Positions 10,118-21,777 of a stretch of DNA of 64,000 nt are shown one piece after another. The DNA lies in NCBI GenBank assembly GCA_951812925.1, contig OX638368.1:3844001-3908000 (forward strand). The letters are read 5' to 3'. A program made the translations under genes and the position numbers. Each line of letters begins with the position of its first letter. Position 1 is the first letter of the stretch. This stretch comes from Calliopum simillimum (Eukaryota; Arthropoda; Insecta; Diptera; Lauxaniidae). The notes beneath the pieces were generated by a model. That model was given only the letters and a program-made list of their open reading frames with translations, was not told the origin of the DNA and ran no database searches.

Positions 10118-12656
10118 TATAATTTACCTTAAATTTATATAAATTTTAAATATCATGGCCATGTATTTATTTCGAAAAATTTATTTTGACATTTTGACTA
10201 CCTATTTCCAAAATGATGCCACAAATAGACAACAATGAAAATAAAACGATTTAAAATGTACAACCAAAACCACAACAACAAATAAAGTTTGGCAACCCTC
10301 AGATGTTGCAAATACGTAATTGAAGTTACAATTTTTGGTTGGAAATTTATAAACAGGTCACGCTGTAATTAATTGGGGTGTATTAAATGTAATTAAAATA
10401 AATTTTATGAGTAATTATTGGGGTTTTGAATGTTATTTTAAATGAAACTTTATTTGTCGGTTACCAGCAATGCATGTCGTGCAGCGTTTTTTACAAGGAA
10501 ATGTTATTTTTATATTTTTTCTTAAGAAAAATGCAACGGGTCGTATGAGTAACATTTTTCTACTTTTGCACAGAAGAAGAAACTATTCAAATAACAATGA
10601 TTTAAATAAAATCTGTGATACAATTACAAGGGAAGCTGTATTCAAATATTAAGTATGTGTATGAAACTTTTAATAAATAAAATGGAAAATTATGAATGTG
10701 CAATGAAATAACAAACAAAAAACAGTATAATTTTTTCAAACAATAGGGAGTTCTAATTATTTTATTACGTCCATTTCATGGTATCCCACTGAAATAATTA
10801 CTTAAATACCTTATGAAGTATACACATTTTCCATAGCAAAATAAATTCAAAAAATTACAAAATGGTTGCCAAGTATCGTGCGTATGAAATTTCACAATCT
10901 AATTAGGATGGCATGCATTTCATTTCATTTTGAGTTGAACATTTCATTTTACTTCTGGCAAAATGGCATTACGACGACTAAAGTGCATAACCGTTGCAGT
11001 CGCTTAAAATTTTTGCTTGATACGCGATCAACGCAAATTGCAATTTCCAATTAAATATCCTTATTTTGTGTGAATTCCATAGAAAATGATGTGTTTCAAA
11101 AACCAAATTAAAATTGCCATCCAATAGGCATAAGTCTGTAGCACCTGTAACTAATGCAACATCAGGGTTTTGTGGCCCCCACAGCAGCTCAGTCCTCAAC
11201 ATCAAAAGCCCAACAAACCGCATATGGTGAATAGAAACTTTTGACAGCTGTTGCTGTGACCCGACCTGTGCGCGCTGGAGTTTGTAAGCAAATAAACAGA
11301 AATACAGCAAACATTTGAGTCATCAACATCATGCTGCCATCCGTATCGTAATGCAGCAATTGCAGCAATTTTAACACCTACCAGTTTGGTTGGGGTTGCT
11401 TGGTTTATTAGGTTTTAGAGCTAAATTTTTTAATTTTACACCTTTTACGTGCTTTGTATGGTTAATAAATAGAAATGTTTGCTCACAATGGTTTTATACA
11501 GTTCTATTGTTTGCTTTGCCGTCGGCAAATTTTATTATACTCTTTTGGAATTTGTTCCAAAAATTGGTATTCATAAATTTTAGAATGCAATTTTGGGTTG
11601 GTCACTGAATAGCACAGCTGCTTTGAATGAGAAAACTATTCACGAGGCTTAAAAACAAAAAATGTGTGAGTGTACTGCAGATAAAGCTTTTAGGTTATGG
11701 CAAAAAAACTACTAAACCTTAGTAAAAATATTTTTTTGAAAAAAAAAAAAAAAAATTTTGTTCACGGCCATAATTCATTTGCTATATTCGTGCACTTCAC
11801 ACTACAATGAACAAATTCTTTTGAGACGCTATATTCTAAATAAAATCGAAGCTTTGATATTGCAATTTCAATAATTTTGATACTAGCATGACGTATGAGC
11901 AACGGTTTTATCCGATTTCGAATGAAAAGTGGAAAATTGACTAATTTATTTAAACCTCTCAGGACCATATTCGGGACATATATATCTCATTTGATTGAAT
12001 TTTTCAATGTCAGACCCACAATTTCATTGCGATTTGAACCAGACAGGTCTCATCGATAGAAAATAGAAAATAGAAAAATTTAGCTTTATTCACTCAGGAC
12101 CTCAGGGGGTTATCCCAAATCCAAAAAATTGTGTTTTTTTTGTTTTTGCTAATTTTCATTAGATATTGTCCCGAGTACTGTTTCATAAACGATTTGAAGC
12201 GTCTAAGAAACAAATGTAAATGCTTAGATAAAATGGGACACCCGTGTGATTTTCGGGGTAATTGAATCTGAATATGATATTGGAAAACCTAAAAATTTAA
12301 AATTCAAACCAAAAAAAATGTTACCTATCTTTTTTACCTTTTAGGGCCAATGAAGCATACGTATCCCATCATTTTTTTCACACTTTGATTAAAAAAATTA
12401 AGTTTTGAAAACAGATCGCTTAGCAAGAATCTGCAAAAAAAAATTACAAATTTTCCAGCGGTTCAAGAGCGTTCCGGAAAGGGTTGAAAAAATTTTTCTA
12501 TTATTTTATTTTAATTGAAAATTTAATTGTAAACATTTCAAGCCCCATCTGATTGAGCAAAATCGGTTGATTTTTAAAAATTATTATGAGTTACGTGAGG
12601 TAAGGACATTTCGATCTTTTTTTGAATACTCAATTTTTTGGCTTGAATTGATTTTG
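10118..12656. other. AT-rich non-coding stretch
   Basis: No supported gene. It holds CGTATGAGTAAC (10542-10553) and CGTATGAGCAAC (11892-11903), members of a motif found 12 times in the window. Confidence 0.5.
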
Positions 12657-13345
12657 ATTTCATCATTTTCATCATTTTCATCATATTCATCATTTTCGTC
12701 ATCCTCATCATTCTCATTATTCTTATCGTTTTCATCATGTTCATCATATTCATCATATTCGTCATGTTCATCATATTCAGCATTTGAATCATATTCATCG
12801 TTTTTATCATTTTTATTATTTGCATCATTTTCATCATATTCATCATTTTCATCATGTTCATCATATTCATCCTGTTCATCACATTCATCATATTCATCAT
12901 GTTCATCATATTCATAATTTTCATTATATTCATCATTTTGATCTATTCATCATATTCATCGTATTCTTCATATTCATAATTTTCATCATATTCATCATAT
13001 TGATCATTTTCATCATTTTTACCATTTTCATCATTTCATCATATTCACCATGTTCATAATTTTTTCATTTCATCATATTCATCATATTCATAATTTTCAT
13101 CATATTCATCATTTCCACCATTTTCATCATTTCATCATATGCATCATATTCATCATATTTATCAAATTCATAATTTTCATCTATTCATTATTTTCGAAAT
13201 TCTCATAGTTTTCGTCATTTTCATCAATTTCATAATTTTCATAATTTTTATCCTTTCATAATTTTTATCACATTCAACATTTTCATCCTTTCATCATATT
13301 TTTCGTCATTTTCATCATTCTCACTATTTTCATAGATTATCCCGT
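12657..13345. repeat. TCATCATTT / TCATCATAT-type microsatellite
   Basis: About 690 bp of imperfect trinucleotide and nonanucleotide repeats (TCATCATATTCATCATTTTC and variants). Long open frames on both strands here, giving Ser-rich, His/Ile-rich and Met/Asn-rich strings, are products of the repeat period and not genes. Confidence 0.92.
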
Positions 13346-15195
13346 ATGGAGGCTGAAAAAGTGAACCTAGTGTGCTGAATGTCTTATGCCTTTTTAATTT
13401 AAGCCATAACTCTTTCGATTAGTAACTTTTTTACTAATGGCTTTGTACAAATTGAATTAATGATTATTTAATCATGAAAAACACTGAAAACACTTATTTT
13501 ATTCCAAGGCTTACTCTTAATTACCTCGGTGTCTGATACAATCAAGTAAAACACTAATTAATGCAATTCCCTCTGCTTGTTAATCCTTCTCGACTCTTTG
13601 ACTCTGTTGACTTTCTCTTGGTCACTTGACCAATTTTTTCAACAACATTCAAGCATATTCAATTTGCACACTTCATTTGCAACAACAACAAAAACAAGCA
13701 CTGTCGTTCAATATTTGATTTACACTTATGGACACATTTGCAGCTCTCATATGAACAACTTCTATGGGGGTGCTTTATATAAGTCGAATGGAAACTTGAA
13801 ATTATAGTGCTGGCATTATTTTCAGCGGTGTTGCCAAAAGGTTTTTTATTTTTTCTCTGCAAAAATACCTGCATTGGTTCTTGAACATTCAAAGTCATAA
13901 ATGTTCCACTTCAATTTTTGTATTTCTACGGAGTAAAAATCATACTGGTAAAGTTGCAGAAAAAGCACAAAATAAGAATGTATAAAAAAGGACCAAAAAG
14001 ACGGAAGTGTAAAAAAAATGCCAATGTAGAACAAACACCCCAAGCATCGATACAGACATAGCCTTTGAAAATGAAAATGAGCGCAAAACAAAAGAGAGCG
14101 GAGGAGCACGGAAACGTCACATCAATGTTTAATCAGCAGCGTCAATGCAAAGCAAAGAAAATAAAGAGAAAAAAAAAAAATTAGAAAAAACTTATGGCAG
14201 CTATGGGCCTTGGTGTTTTTGTTGTTCCTGGCACTTTTCTTATAGTGTTTGTATTTGTTGTTGTCATTGTTGTTGTTGTTATCATGTACTTACTGTCAAT
14301 GCTTGAATAGAGTGAAGATGGCGCTTTCTTTCTTTCTCTATTTATAATCATCATCATCATCATCGCCATCTTCTACTTCATCTTCTCTATTTTTGCTCAA
14401 TTAACTTTTCACAAATGACTCTGCAAATCTTTGACAAATAAATTTGAAGTGTAGATAAAAATGACGACGTTGTCGTCGTTTGACAGCCAAGTAATGGAGT
14501 GAGGCCATAAGGAGCAGCAGAGTAAAGTATTTAGTGTTGAAACAACAAAAGTGGAAATGTGTGATAAAGTAATTCAATGACTGTCATAAACACAAACATA
14601 TAGAGTTTTGTTTTAGGAATAGGCAGAAAAATGCTTTGTGCGAAAGTGTTTTTCATGTCAAGAACCAAATTTCGTATGAAATGTTTTTATTTGAATCTCG
14701 TCTTATACTCAATATGTTGAATTTCAAAAGAAATTGAGGAATAAGTCTAGACTGGCAACCTTTATTTCGAAGCTCATCAGCTGTTTACCAATTCAAACTG
14801 CTCCCAAAAGAAAGGCATCAACAGCTGATGAATTTGTCGACAACAATATAAAAAGGCACCCGGAATTTACTGGTGAATTTGTTAAAGCAATTGTCACTCC
14901 AATCTGTGAAATAGAACTCATACCTTAATACTGGCTTATAGTCACACTAATCACAATTTCAAAGAAAGTTCAGCTATCTCTATACCAGTACAACGAAAGT
15001 ACAGTGATCATCATGCAATGAAATTTTAAACACCATAATATCATCGGGAGGTGAATCCTCATTGAGTTAGAAGATATAAAAGATACAAAAATTTGAGACA
15101 GTAAAAGAATAAAGGTTTTCAGGTTTTGGTCAAAAGTTTATAGTGGCATTTAATTTCTGCGATCAAAAATTGTTTGAAGTTTTACCCACAATGTG
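13346..15195. other. non-coding stretch with short simple repeats
   Basis: Contains a short CATCATCAT run near 14350 and poly-A tracts. A 64-codon open frame at 14734-14928 has no recognisable motif and I do not call it. Confidence 0.45.
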
Positions 15196-15705
15196 CCTGC
15201 GGGCATGGGTCGGATGTGGGCACCTCCCGTAACTTTTGACAGAAAACAAATAGGGGAGGGGGGGGGGCTAGTGTGGACAATTTTTTTATAATTACAAAAT
15301 TATATATGTAAATATATCATTTTTGTAATAAAGTAATTTTTAGCGATTACTTATACCTCTTGCCTTCATAATTGCATCAATAGTTATGATTTTTTATTTT
15401 CATAAATGCTTTATTAATGCATTTTAAAAAGAGCTTACAAGGGGCTAGTGTGGACAACCATTTAACTGGGGGCTAATGTGGACACCATAAGAAACTTGAT
15501 AATTCATACAAAAACGTTAAGAAAATATTCAGATACATGTTTATTCAAGAAAATAATGATGTAATACAAATAATAATACAAATAAAAAATTAATTGCTAT
15601 CCCATGTTGTACTTGGAGAAATTCATATCAAACTTCATATAACTTACTGATAGAGATGTTCCCGGCAGTTGTTGTGCTTTTGGCAGCTTTGCCACTATTT
15701 CATTT

Positions 15706-15840
15706 CGGTGAATTTGACTGGTATCCGGTAAATCGGGATACGTGAATCTGTCGTTCTTTCTTTTTAGTAACGTACTTTCTTGAAACGGCTTTTAGAAATG
15801 GTCTGACAATTTCTGGAGTCATTTCAGCTGCTGTGGACAT
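15706..15840 (-). pseudogene. pogo-type transposase C-terminal relic in element A
   Basis: Reading the minus strand from an ATG at 15840 gives about 40 codons with TPEIVRPFLKAVSRK followed by a Lys-rich stretch. This resembles the SPE-xx-RPxPKAxxRK segment with a basic tail found near the C-terminus of insect pogo/Tigger-type transposases. The DDE catalytic core is absent and a stop follows after about 43 codons. It is a fragment of a gene removed by internal deletion and cannot encode a working enzyme. The match is by pattern memory, not a search. Confidence 0.5.
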
Positions 15841-16023
15841 GTTCACACTAGCCCCACTTCAGTTGTCCACACTAGCCCCTTCATGTCTTTTTAAACAAAA
15901 ATAGTTTTTTTTTTAATCTTACGGTAAAGTTCTTCAAAAATAATTTCAATGGTTTAAATAAACACTATTTTAAGTTGTATTATCTATTAACACTGCAGCA
16001 GAAGAATAATTAGTTTAAAAGTA

Positions 16024-16910
16024 GGGTAAGGGAGGGAAATATGGACCACCCATCTTTCTTTTTTAAATAAAACCCAAAATACATGAAACAAAACAGTTAA
16101 TTTTATGTCATCCAGTAAAGGAAACAATTTACCTTTATTCTGATTCACTTTTAGATAAATATCTCATCAGGATAAAGAAACAAAATTAAAAAACTGAAAA
16201 TACTCAAAATGAAGATAAAAAAAAAGTGTGGTGTAATATAGACCATATAGTCCATTTGGTACAGAAGTTGCATATAAAAATGACACTTCCACATTCGGCA
16301 CATTTTTCATGACGCCAAGAACGTCAGATTACACATTCAACCCAAAATTCGCCACGTCGATTTTCTGAGTAAAGTGTGTTACATTATATGCATTTTTTAT
16401 CTTTTTTTTCTTTGTAGTTAACGAATAACAAATAATGACCATCAGACTCGTCATGAAAACTGCAACTAGATTCCCCATCTGAAAAAGATGATAAATTCAT
16501 TTGTTTTTGAGGCTTTTTTTTTTTTGGTGGCCCACATTACCCACAGCACGTATTGGTGAAATAAGTGGTTTTTTATCAAAAAGTCTTGTGGTTAATGAAC
16601 TAATTTGTGTTCATAAATAATAAATAGTATTCACTGACTTTATATAATTAAACATTTATTTAAAAACGCGATGTCTTTAAAGTGAAATAATGAAATATAC
16701 TCACTAGAAAAAAATTATCACTGATATTTTTTTTAGAAAAATCAACTTTACAGAAACATGCGACTTCACCGAAAGCTAAAATCGCCCTATTATAAGCTTT
16801 AGGTATTAGCGTTAAGTTTGAACATGAATAACGGTAAATCCTATGTATGCAGTGGGAAATAACCGTGTGGTCCATATTACCCACGTAGTCCATATTTCCC
16901 TCCCTTACCC
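16024..16910 (-). mobile_element. TA-flanked pogo-type element family B, nested in A
   Basis: Inverted termini GGGTAAGGGAGGGAAATATG (16024 on) and its complement ending at 16910 are matched over at least 24 bp, with TA at 16022-16023 and 16911-16912. Terminal GTCCATATT-type motifs are repeated near the right end (GTGGTCCATATTACCCACG) and inside at about 16240 and 16530. The minus strand carries a transposase C-terminal relic at 16290-16500. Near-identical termini suggest recent activity. It is 887 bp long. Confidence 0.87.
16290..16500 (-). pseudogene. pogo-type transposase C-terminal zinc-motif relic in element B
   Basis: On the minus strand one frame reads an acidic Ser/Asp-rich stretch (SDGESSCSFHDESDG), a Lys-rich segment, then a Cys/His pattern with W, C, H, C spacing: GEFWVEC, then RSWRHEKCAEC. 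This is the layout of the C-terminal zinc-binding tail of many insect pogo/jerky-like transposases. Two stop codons fall inside the motif, each where a Cys would be expected one base away (TAA, TGA), so the tail is decayed. No DDE domain remains. It explains what the surrounding 887-bp element was derived from. Assignment rests on motif order only. Confidence 0.55.
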
Positions 16911-17653
16911 TATCACTGAAATTACGAATCAATTAAAAAATTACTTTTTGCTGCGTAAAACACGTTCGGTCACGTTATCATGGATAGTTGAACTGTCAAC
17001 AAATGAATTTTTTTTTTGGTGATGCAAAGTGCAAATACCAACTTGAAAAATATAAAACAGAAACAAAAAATTCAAAACGGCGCGAGAATTTGAATTTGTC
17101 CACACTAGCCCCCAGTCCACACTAGCCCCCCCTCCCCTACAGCTATTCTGACAAATGTTAAGCGCGTGTTATGACAGCACGAAGTTTTTGTGCATACACC
17201 GGAGAAAACAGACGCATTTGCTTTGTGCTGAGAAGAAAATCATTTTTGAATAAGTGAAAGTCAACACAAAAAAATTTTTTAATCATCTTCCAAATGCAAC
17301 AAAACAAAGTGAATCAATCGAATAGCTGAATGCAATCTATATTTTTGCAGTAAATTTATTATGTTTTGTGATTCAACCGAATGAAACCAAAATAATCACA
17401 CAACAGAATTTGCGTATTGTTTTTCAAAGTGGCTATTAAAGTCGGTTGTGGACACCCTTCTTTTTTTATTTGAAGCATGTATTTTACTGAAATATCGTCG
17501 TGGATGTCAACATAACAAATTTAAATGGTGGTCTTATCCCTTGTTACGCTTCTTTTTGTGGAAAGAAAAGAACCAATTGGCCCTTTAAAGATATCGCGGA
17601 AAACAAGTTGTTTTTATTAAGTGTCTGTGGTACACCACTTTGCAAAAAATCTC

Positions 17654-17776
17654 GGTGTTGAGTTTCCAGACAAGTGGACCGCGGAGCAAATGGCGGGCAT
17701 GGATTGGTACAAAAAATTCATGCTTGGCAAAAGAACAATGTTAGCAAGGGCTAGAAATAACGTCACCCAGCCGACT
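17654..17776 (+). pseudogene. pogo-type transposase, CENP-B HTH fragment (family P)
   Basis: 41 codons read GVEFPDKWTAEQMAGMDWYK followed by KFMLGKR and LARARNN. The pattern (hydrophobic-F-pro, then AGxDWYxxFMxR, then LARA) is the second helix-turn-helix of CENP-B/pogo DNA-binding domains, where AGKDWYxxFMKRNP and SLARA are usual. The frame stops at 17777. Upstream domain parts are not readable, and the DDE core that should follow is missing: the next recognisable codons, 17782-17946, are the protein's C-terminal end in another frame. So the gene suffered a large internal deletion. Confidence 0.7.
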
Positions 17777-17781
17777 TAGTC

Positions 17782-17946
17782 TGCGAAACAATTGATCTGG
17801 CATTGACACCGAAGACAATCAAGTCTGGTTTCAGGGCAGCAGGCATGATGCCATTCGATCCAGACGTTTTCAGTGACGCTGATTTTGTTACAGCCGTTGA
17901 GCAAAATTTGTTGAATTTGTGTGAGTCCAGGTTTCCAAAAAATTAA
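17782..17946 (+). pseudogene. pogo-type transposase, end of DDE domain and C-terminus (family P)
   Basis: Reads IDLALTPKTIKSGFRAAGMM followed by PFDPDVFSDADF and ends at a stop at 17944. The TPxxIxxGFRAxGxxPFDPxxFxDxDF block is a hallmark of the distal part of pogo/Tigger-like DDE transposases. It follows the HTH fragment after only a few bases, so the catalytic middle is gone. The same junction is seen in the reverse copy at 33921-34480, so the deletion predates the dispersal of this family. Confidence 0.75.
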
Positions 17947-18256
17947 TTTTGCTTTCTTCTCCATTTGATTGCGTTTAATTTCATATTTTGCTATTTTTAG
18001 CCGATTTTCGAAGGATGCCCACAACCGACCCAAATTTTTTTTTCGTCAAAAAATTGTTTTTTATTGTACAATTTTTCCAACTGACGAAATCAATTTATTT
18101 TTTTCAACAGTAGTTAGCTAAAGTCTTTAGCTTTCCAATGATACTTGCAATTCAGCATAATATACATTTGGTCCAAAGTTATGAGTCGAAGACAAAAAGG
18201 TGCGCGCACCCGGCACTCTTCCCCTACTATTTACATTTGCTTTTATAGTGAAAAAA

Positions 18257-18720
18257 AGTTGATGTCACTCATACGTCTTGTTAAATATTTCTGCTATACA
18301 TAAAAACGCGCTATCTCCATTTTGATATGACTTGTTACAGAGACATTGTAGAAGATCTGTTTTTCTTTGCTTGTTTTTCAATCGGTAAATTTATGATATA
18401 TGGCTGTTTTCGGACAAAGAAGTTGTGGCTTCTCATGAAATTATTTATTTTAAAAAAAATTCATAAAATTCACTTTTGAAAATACAAACTGATGGAAAAG
18501 TAGGAAAAATGTATGATTGCTATGGAAAGAGCACGCCATTCTTTTGAAGATGTAATACTTTAGGAAAACTGCATTCACTATTGTAGTGGCATAAAATCAT
18601 ACTAAAATGTTACTCATACGTCGCGATCATGAAGTCTGCTATACTTTCAAAGTAATATTTCTCCACTTCGATATGACATTATTATTGCATTTTTGAAATG
18701 TGGGTGTTTAAAAAGATAGA
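18257..18720. repeat. 345-bp tandem duplication with CTCATACG motif
   Basis: GTCACTCATACG (18264) and GTTACTCATACG (18609) start two diverged units that also share TCTGCTATAC and CTCCATTTTGATATGAC/CTCCACTTCGATATGAC. Related motifs occur throughout the window. Confidence 0.6.
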
Positions 18721-20397
18721 AGTTGTGCTAATAGAATTCTGGTGAAATCTTCATAGTTAAGTCAAAATAATCAATTTTAAAAATATTTAAATACTTTGTG
18801 AGCAAAAAATTGAATACAAGTGCATTGCTTTTAACAAAATATTTACTCAAATATTAAATCTTAATTAAAAATTGCGCAAAAAATAATTTGAAACTCCTTA
18901 ATAACACGCTGTGGAATAACCGTTGTAACAAGAAATACTAGAATGGGGAACTACTTAGTTTGAGCATACTGAAGTTATTAGTTAGACATAATGCACGATG
19001 CAGTAGTTTTGTTGGGGTCTTGCGCTCTGAAGAAAGATACAAAAAGAAGGTTATTCATTCTTCTGTTTTCTGTAATATCACTTGCTCTGAATTAACTTGA
19101 ATTGAGATAAATTTATAAGTCAACTGTGGTTGCTCATCAATTTTGTTTAAAACTTTGAATTTACTTTTTAGCAGTTCATCTTTTTGATATTAATTTGTTT
19201 CTTATGCATATCTCTTCTTGCATTTAACTTTTATTTAATTTATTTTTAATTTAATTCTTTTTTTTTTTTTTTTTGCTGCATTCAATTTGGTATATTTTGA
19301 GGACAAAAAGAAAAAAAAAACTTTGCCTTTTTGTGGCATAGCACAGCCAGCGAGAGTCCTTCATAAATTCAATTTGACTTTATGTTGTGCTGAGAAATTT
19401 TCAAAAAAAATCTGATAACAAAAGCTAAAAATAAAAATGATGATACACCCACACAATTGTAAAGCACAGCAAATTGTGGGCGGATAGCAGCAGAAAACCA
19501 AACTCTACGGCAAAAGTTATTACTTTGAGCTACGGGTGCGCACAGCAAACGCCACCGCAGTTTTATGAATTTTTCAAGTAGCGCAGCGCAAATTCCGTTG
19601 CAAAATTGAAATCTAAAACTGAAATTGAAACATTTTGTCGTTCTTAAAAAAAAAAAAAAAAAAAATTCTGCGCTTTCAATAGCAATGATCGATGAATTGT
19701 AGTTGTTGTTTAGTTGTGCTCGGTATTTCCGTTTGCTGTTGTTGATGCCGCTGATGAAGCTTATGAAACTATTCTCAGAAAACTTGTGATAAAAACTAAA
19801 CATAAAAATAGCACAGATAAAAAAAAAGATAAAAAGTGTTGCCAGGTCAAAATTCTGCGACTTTCTATTTTGGGAAAATTTCATTAAAACTTTGCTAGCA
19901 CGGCGCGCGAACGTGCGCTGAAATATTAAGCAAATTTTCGGTTGCTGTTCCTTTGGCATCAAAATTTAATTTTCGTTGGAATTTGCTAGTAGAGTTAATT
20001 TTGACTCTTTCAAAGTTTTTAAATTATTTAGTAATCACTATTTTTTTAAAAACTCTTAGAGCTGTTATTTTTTAATAAAGTAAATGTATGCTCTGTGCTT
20101 TTGCTCATCAACACATGCTTCTCGCTTAGCTTGGCTTAGATGCAAATGTTTTTCAGAAGAAAAAAAAAACTGAAATCCGCACGTTTTCTACTGCAATTAA
20201 CAAATTTTCTCCAACATTAAGCGGTTTATCGCCGTTAAAACGCAGTTAAACGCGCCACATAAATGCTCACACATACATAAATGCTTATGCTTCAACCCAA
20301 CAGAAAATTTCGATGCGCATCCCCAAGATGCAATAGCGATGCGCGTCCTTCTCGTATCTAAAGAGCTGATTTGTATGCGCATATTTTCTGCGCTATA
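18721..20397. other. AT-rich non-coding stretch
   Basis: Holds homopolymer runs near 19260 and 19650. A 197-codon minus-strand open frame (19369-19962) contains runs of Phe from poly-A and shows no domain, so I do not call it. Confidence 0.45.
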
Positions 20398-20568
20398 GGT
20401 AGCGAGAGCGAAGCGCATCCAAAGAGCATTTCTGAATGCGAGAGCGATGCGCATCCAAAGAGCAGTTATGGTAGCGAGAGCGATGCGCATCCAAAGAGCA
20501 TTTCTGGATACGAGAGCGATGCGCATCCAAAGAGCATTTCTGGTAGCGAGAACGAAGCGCTTTCGGTC
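20398..20568. repeat. 36-bp minisatellite, array 1
   Basis: GCGCATCCAAAGAGCATTTC recurs at exactly 36-bp steps (20413, 20449, 20485, 20521). Unit length is a multiple of three, so both strands stay open (SESDAHPKSISG on the plus strand). I see no promoter, splice or domain support for coding. It is GC-rich against its surroundings. Confidence 0.9.
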
Positions 20569-20616
20569 ACGTATTAACGTACAAAACAAAATAAATCAAT
20601 AAGTCGTCTTCGTAAG

Positions 20617-20708
20617 AGCGCGATGATAGAGCAGTGGTCTAGCGACTGGCACTGCGATTGAGAGTTGTAGCAACCGTGAGGTCCTCGGTTCAACTCCGGC
20701 CCAGACCT
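20617..20708 (+). repeat. tRNA-like SINE head
   Basis: GATAGAGCAGTGGTCTAGCG resembles a pol III A box and CTCGGTTCAACTCCGG a B box, spaced about 55 bp apart as in a tRNA with a long variable arm. AT-rich sequence follows. The cloverleaf is not convincing, so this is a SINE-like relic rather than a tRNA gene. Confidence 0.5.
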
Positions 20709-20886
20709 AACACAAAAGTTTTCAACTTGCAATTTTTCAATTAGAATTAATTTAGTAAAATAAAAATAATTATAATTACATCAAACAAAAAAAAAAATAA
20801 AAATTAGTCTGATGTGTCTTTGTGACGAAAGACGTACAATTTCAATTAAAAATAAATTTTTTTAAATATTTTTATTGTCATCCAAA

Positions 20887-21040
20887 AAGCATCCAAAGAG
20901 CATTTCTGAATGCGAGAGCGATGCGCTTCCAAAGAGCATTTCTGGTAGCGAGAGCGATGCGCATCCAAACAGCATTTCTGGATGCGAGAGCGATGCGCAT
21001 CCAAAGAGCATTTCTGGTAGCGAGAGCGAAGCGCTTCGTT
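20887..21040. repeat. 36-bp minisatellite, array 2
   Basis: The same unit as array 1 (steps at 20923, 20959, 20995, 21031), ending in the same variant GCGAGAGCGAAGCGCTT. The shared ending suggests segmental duplication of the array rather than splitting by insertion. Confidence 0.88.
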
Positions 21041-21734
21041 CCAATGACATGCCAATGTTAATTTCAGCGCTTTTGGCAACGAGAGAGATGCGCTTCACTG
21101 CTGCTTTAGAGCGCTTCAGAAGCGCTATTGATGCGCTCCATTCCCCATTGGGAAGTGTCACTCACATACACACACACACTCACATGTTACTCAACCATTT
21201 ATATACAAAGTCATAAAAGCTAATTTAGCGGCATTTGAACAGTGATGGCGCCGCGCCACATAAAAAGCCTCATTTGTGCAACATTAAGACTTGAAAGAGA
21301 AGGAAGCAAACAAATGAAATTACGTCACTGATGGCAGTGTTGCCACGTTGGCATTAAACTTAAACGTAATATACATAAACACAGCTACCATTGTGTAGTA
21401 TAGGAAGTGAAAAACAATAAAAAACTGTTTGTTGCAGCTTCATCATAAAAAACGCTCATCGAAGACTAACGATAAAAATTTTATTTATTAGCTACACCTT
21501 CTTTGCCACACGCTTTTTTATCTCTTCCAGAAAAGTGCGGCAACATTTCAATAAATTTTACTTAAAGTAACAGAAATGTTTTTTTCTTCACAACCATCAT
21601 CAACCTTTTAAACCTTACACTCATGTTTTTACCTTTTTCAATGGCAGTGTTGTTTTTGCTTTTACATTGGTAAACAACATTTTTCTTTAGAAAAACTTTT
21701 AAGATTTGCTGCTAGAATAGAATGGAAAAAGAAT
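21041..21734. other. non-coding stretch
   Basis: GAGCGCTTCAGAAGCGC near 21110 is a short palindrome, and a CACACA run lies near 21170. The final bases grade into an ATAGAAAT microsatellite that abuts the next element. Confidence 0.45.
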
Positions 21735-21777
21735 TGGAAATAGAAATATTGAAACATAGAAATATAGAAATATATTA

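Larger units (their letters stand above)
15253..17137 (-). mobile_element. TA-flanked pogo-type element family A (CTAGTGTGGAC iterons)
   Basis: The left terminus GGGGAGGGGGGGGGG followed by CTAGTGTGGACAA (15253-15280) and the right terminus TTGTCCACACTAGC...CCCCCCCTCCCC (to 17137) are inverted copies, with TA at 15251-15252 and 17138-17139. The terminal CTAGTGTGGAC motif recurs internally: direct near 15443 and 15466, inverse near 15843 and 15863, and doubled at the right end (17096 and 17115). A pogo-like coding relic lies on the minus strand at 15706-15840. Family B is inserted at 16024-16910. Size without the insertion is about 1 kb. Confidence 0.85.
15196..18224 (+). mobile_element. pogo-like element family P, copy 1 (deleted transposase, carrying nested insertions)
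   Basis: The right end is clear: GCGCGCACCCGGCACTCTTC then CCCC at 18221-18224, followed by TA. The left end, GGGTCGGATGTGGGCACC at about 15207, matches the inverted terminus and the following CGTAACTTTTGAC matches the subterminal sequence, but the outermost GGGGA is missing, so the left limit is approximate. An internal second pair, GTCGGTTGTGGACACC (about 17441) and its inverse near 18015-18030, lies inside. Remnants of a CENP-B-type/pogo transposase lie at 17654-17946. A second copy with the same internal deletion lies in reverse at 33921-34480. Family A is inserted at a TA inside this copy. Confidence 0.7.

Noticed and set aside
12567..13059. Ser-rich, Met/Asn-rich and His-rich open frames
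   Set aside because: By-products of the TCATCATTT microsatellite.
15253..15270. G-quadruplex regulatory element at the G-run
   Set aside because: The G-run is the terminus of a transposon with a matching C-run at the far end; no reason to infer regulation.
19369..19962. 197-codon minus-strand open frame
   Set aside because: Contains Phe runs from poly-A tracts, no domain, no splice or conservation support.
20371..21216. Possible gene encoding SESDAHPKSISG repeats, or a CRISPR-like array with 36-bp spacing
   Set aside because: Tandem units without spacers, open on both strands, eukaryotic context; a minisatellite explains it.
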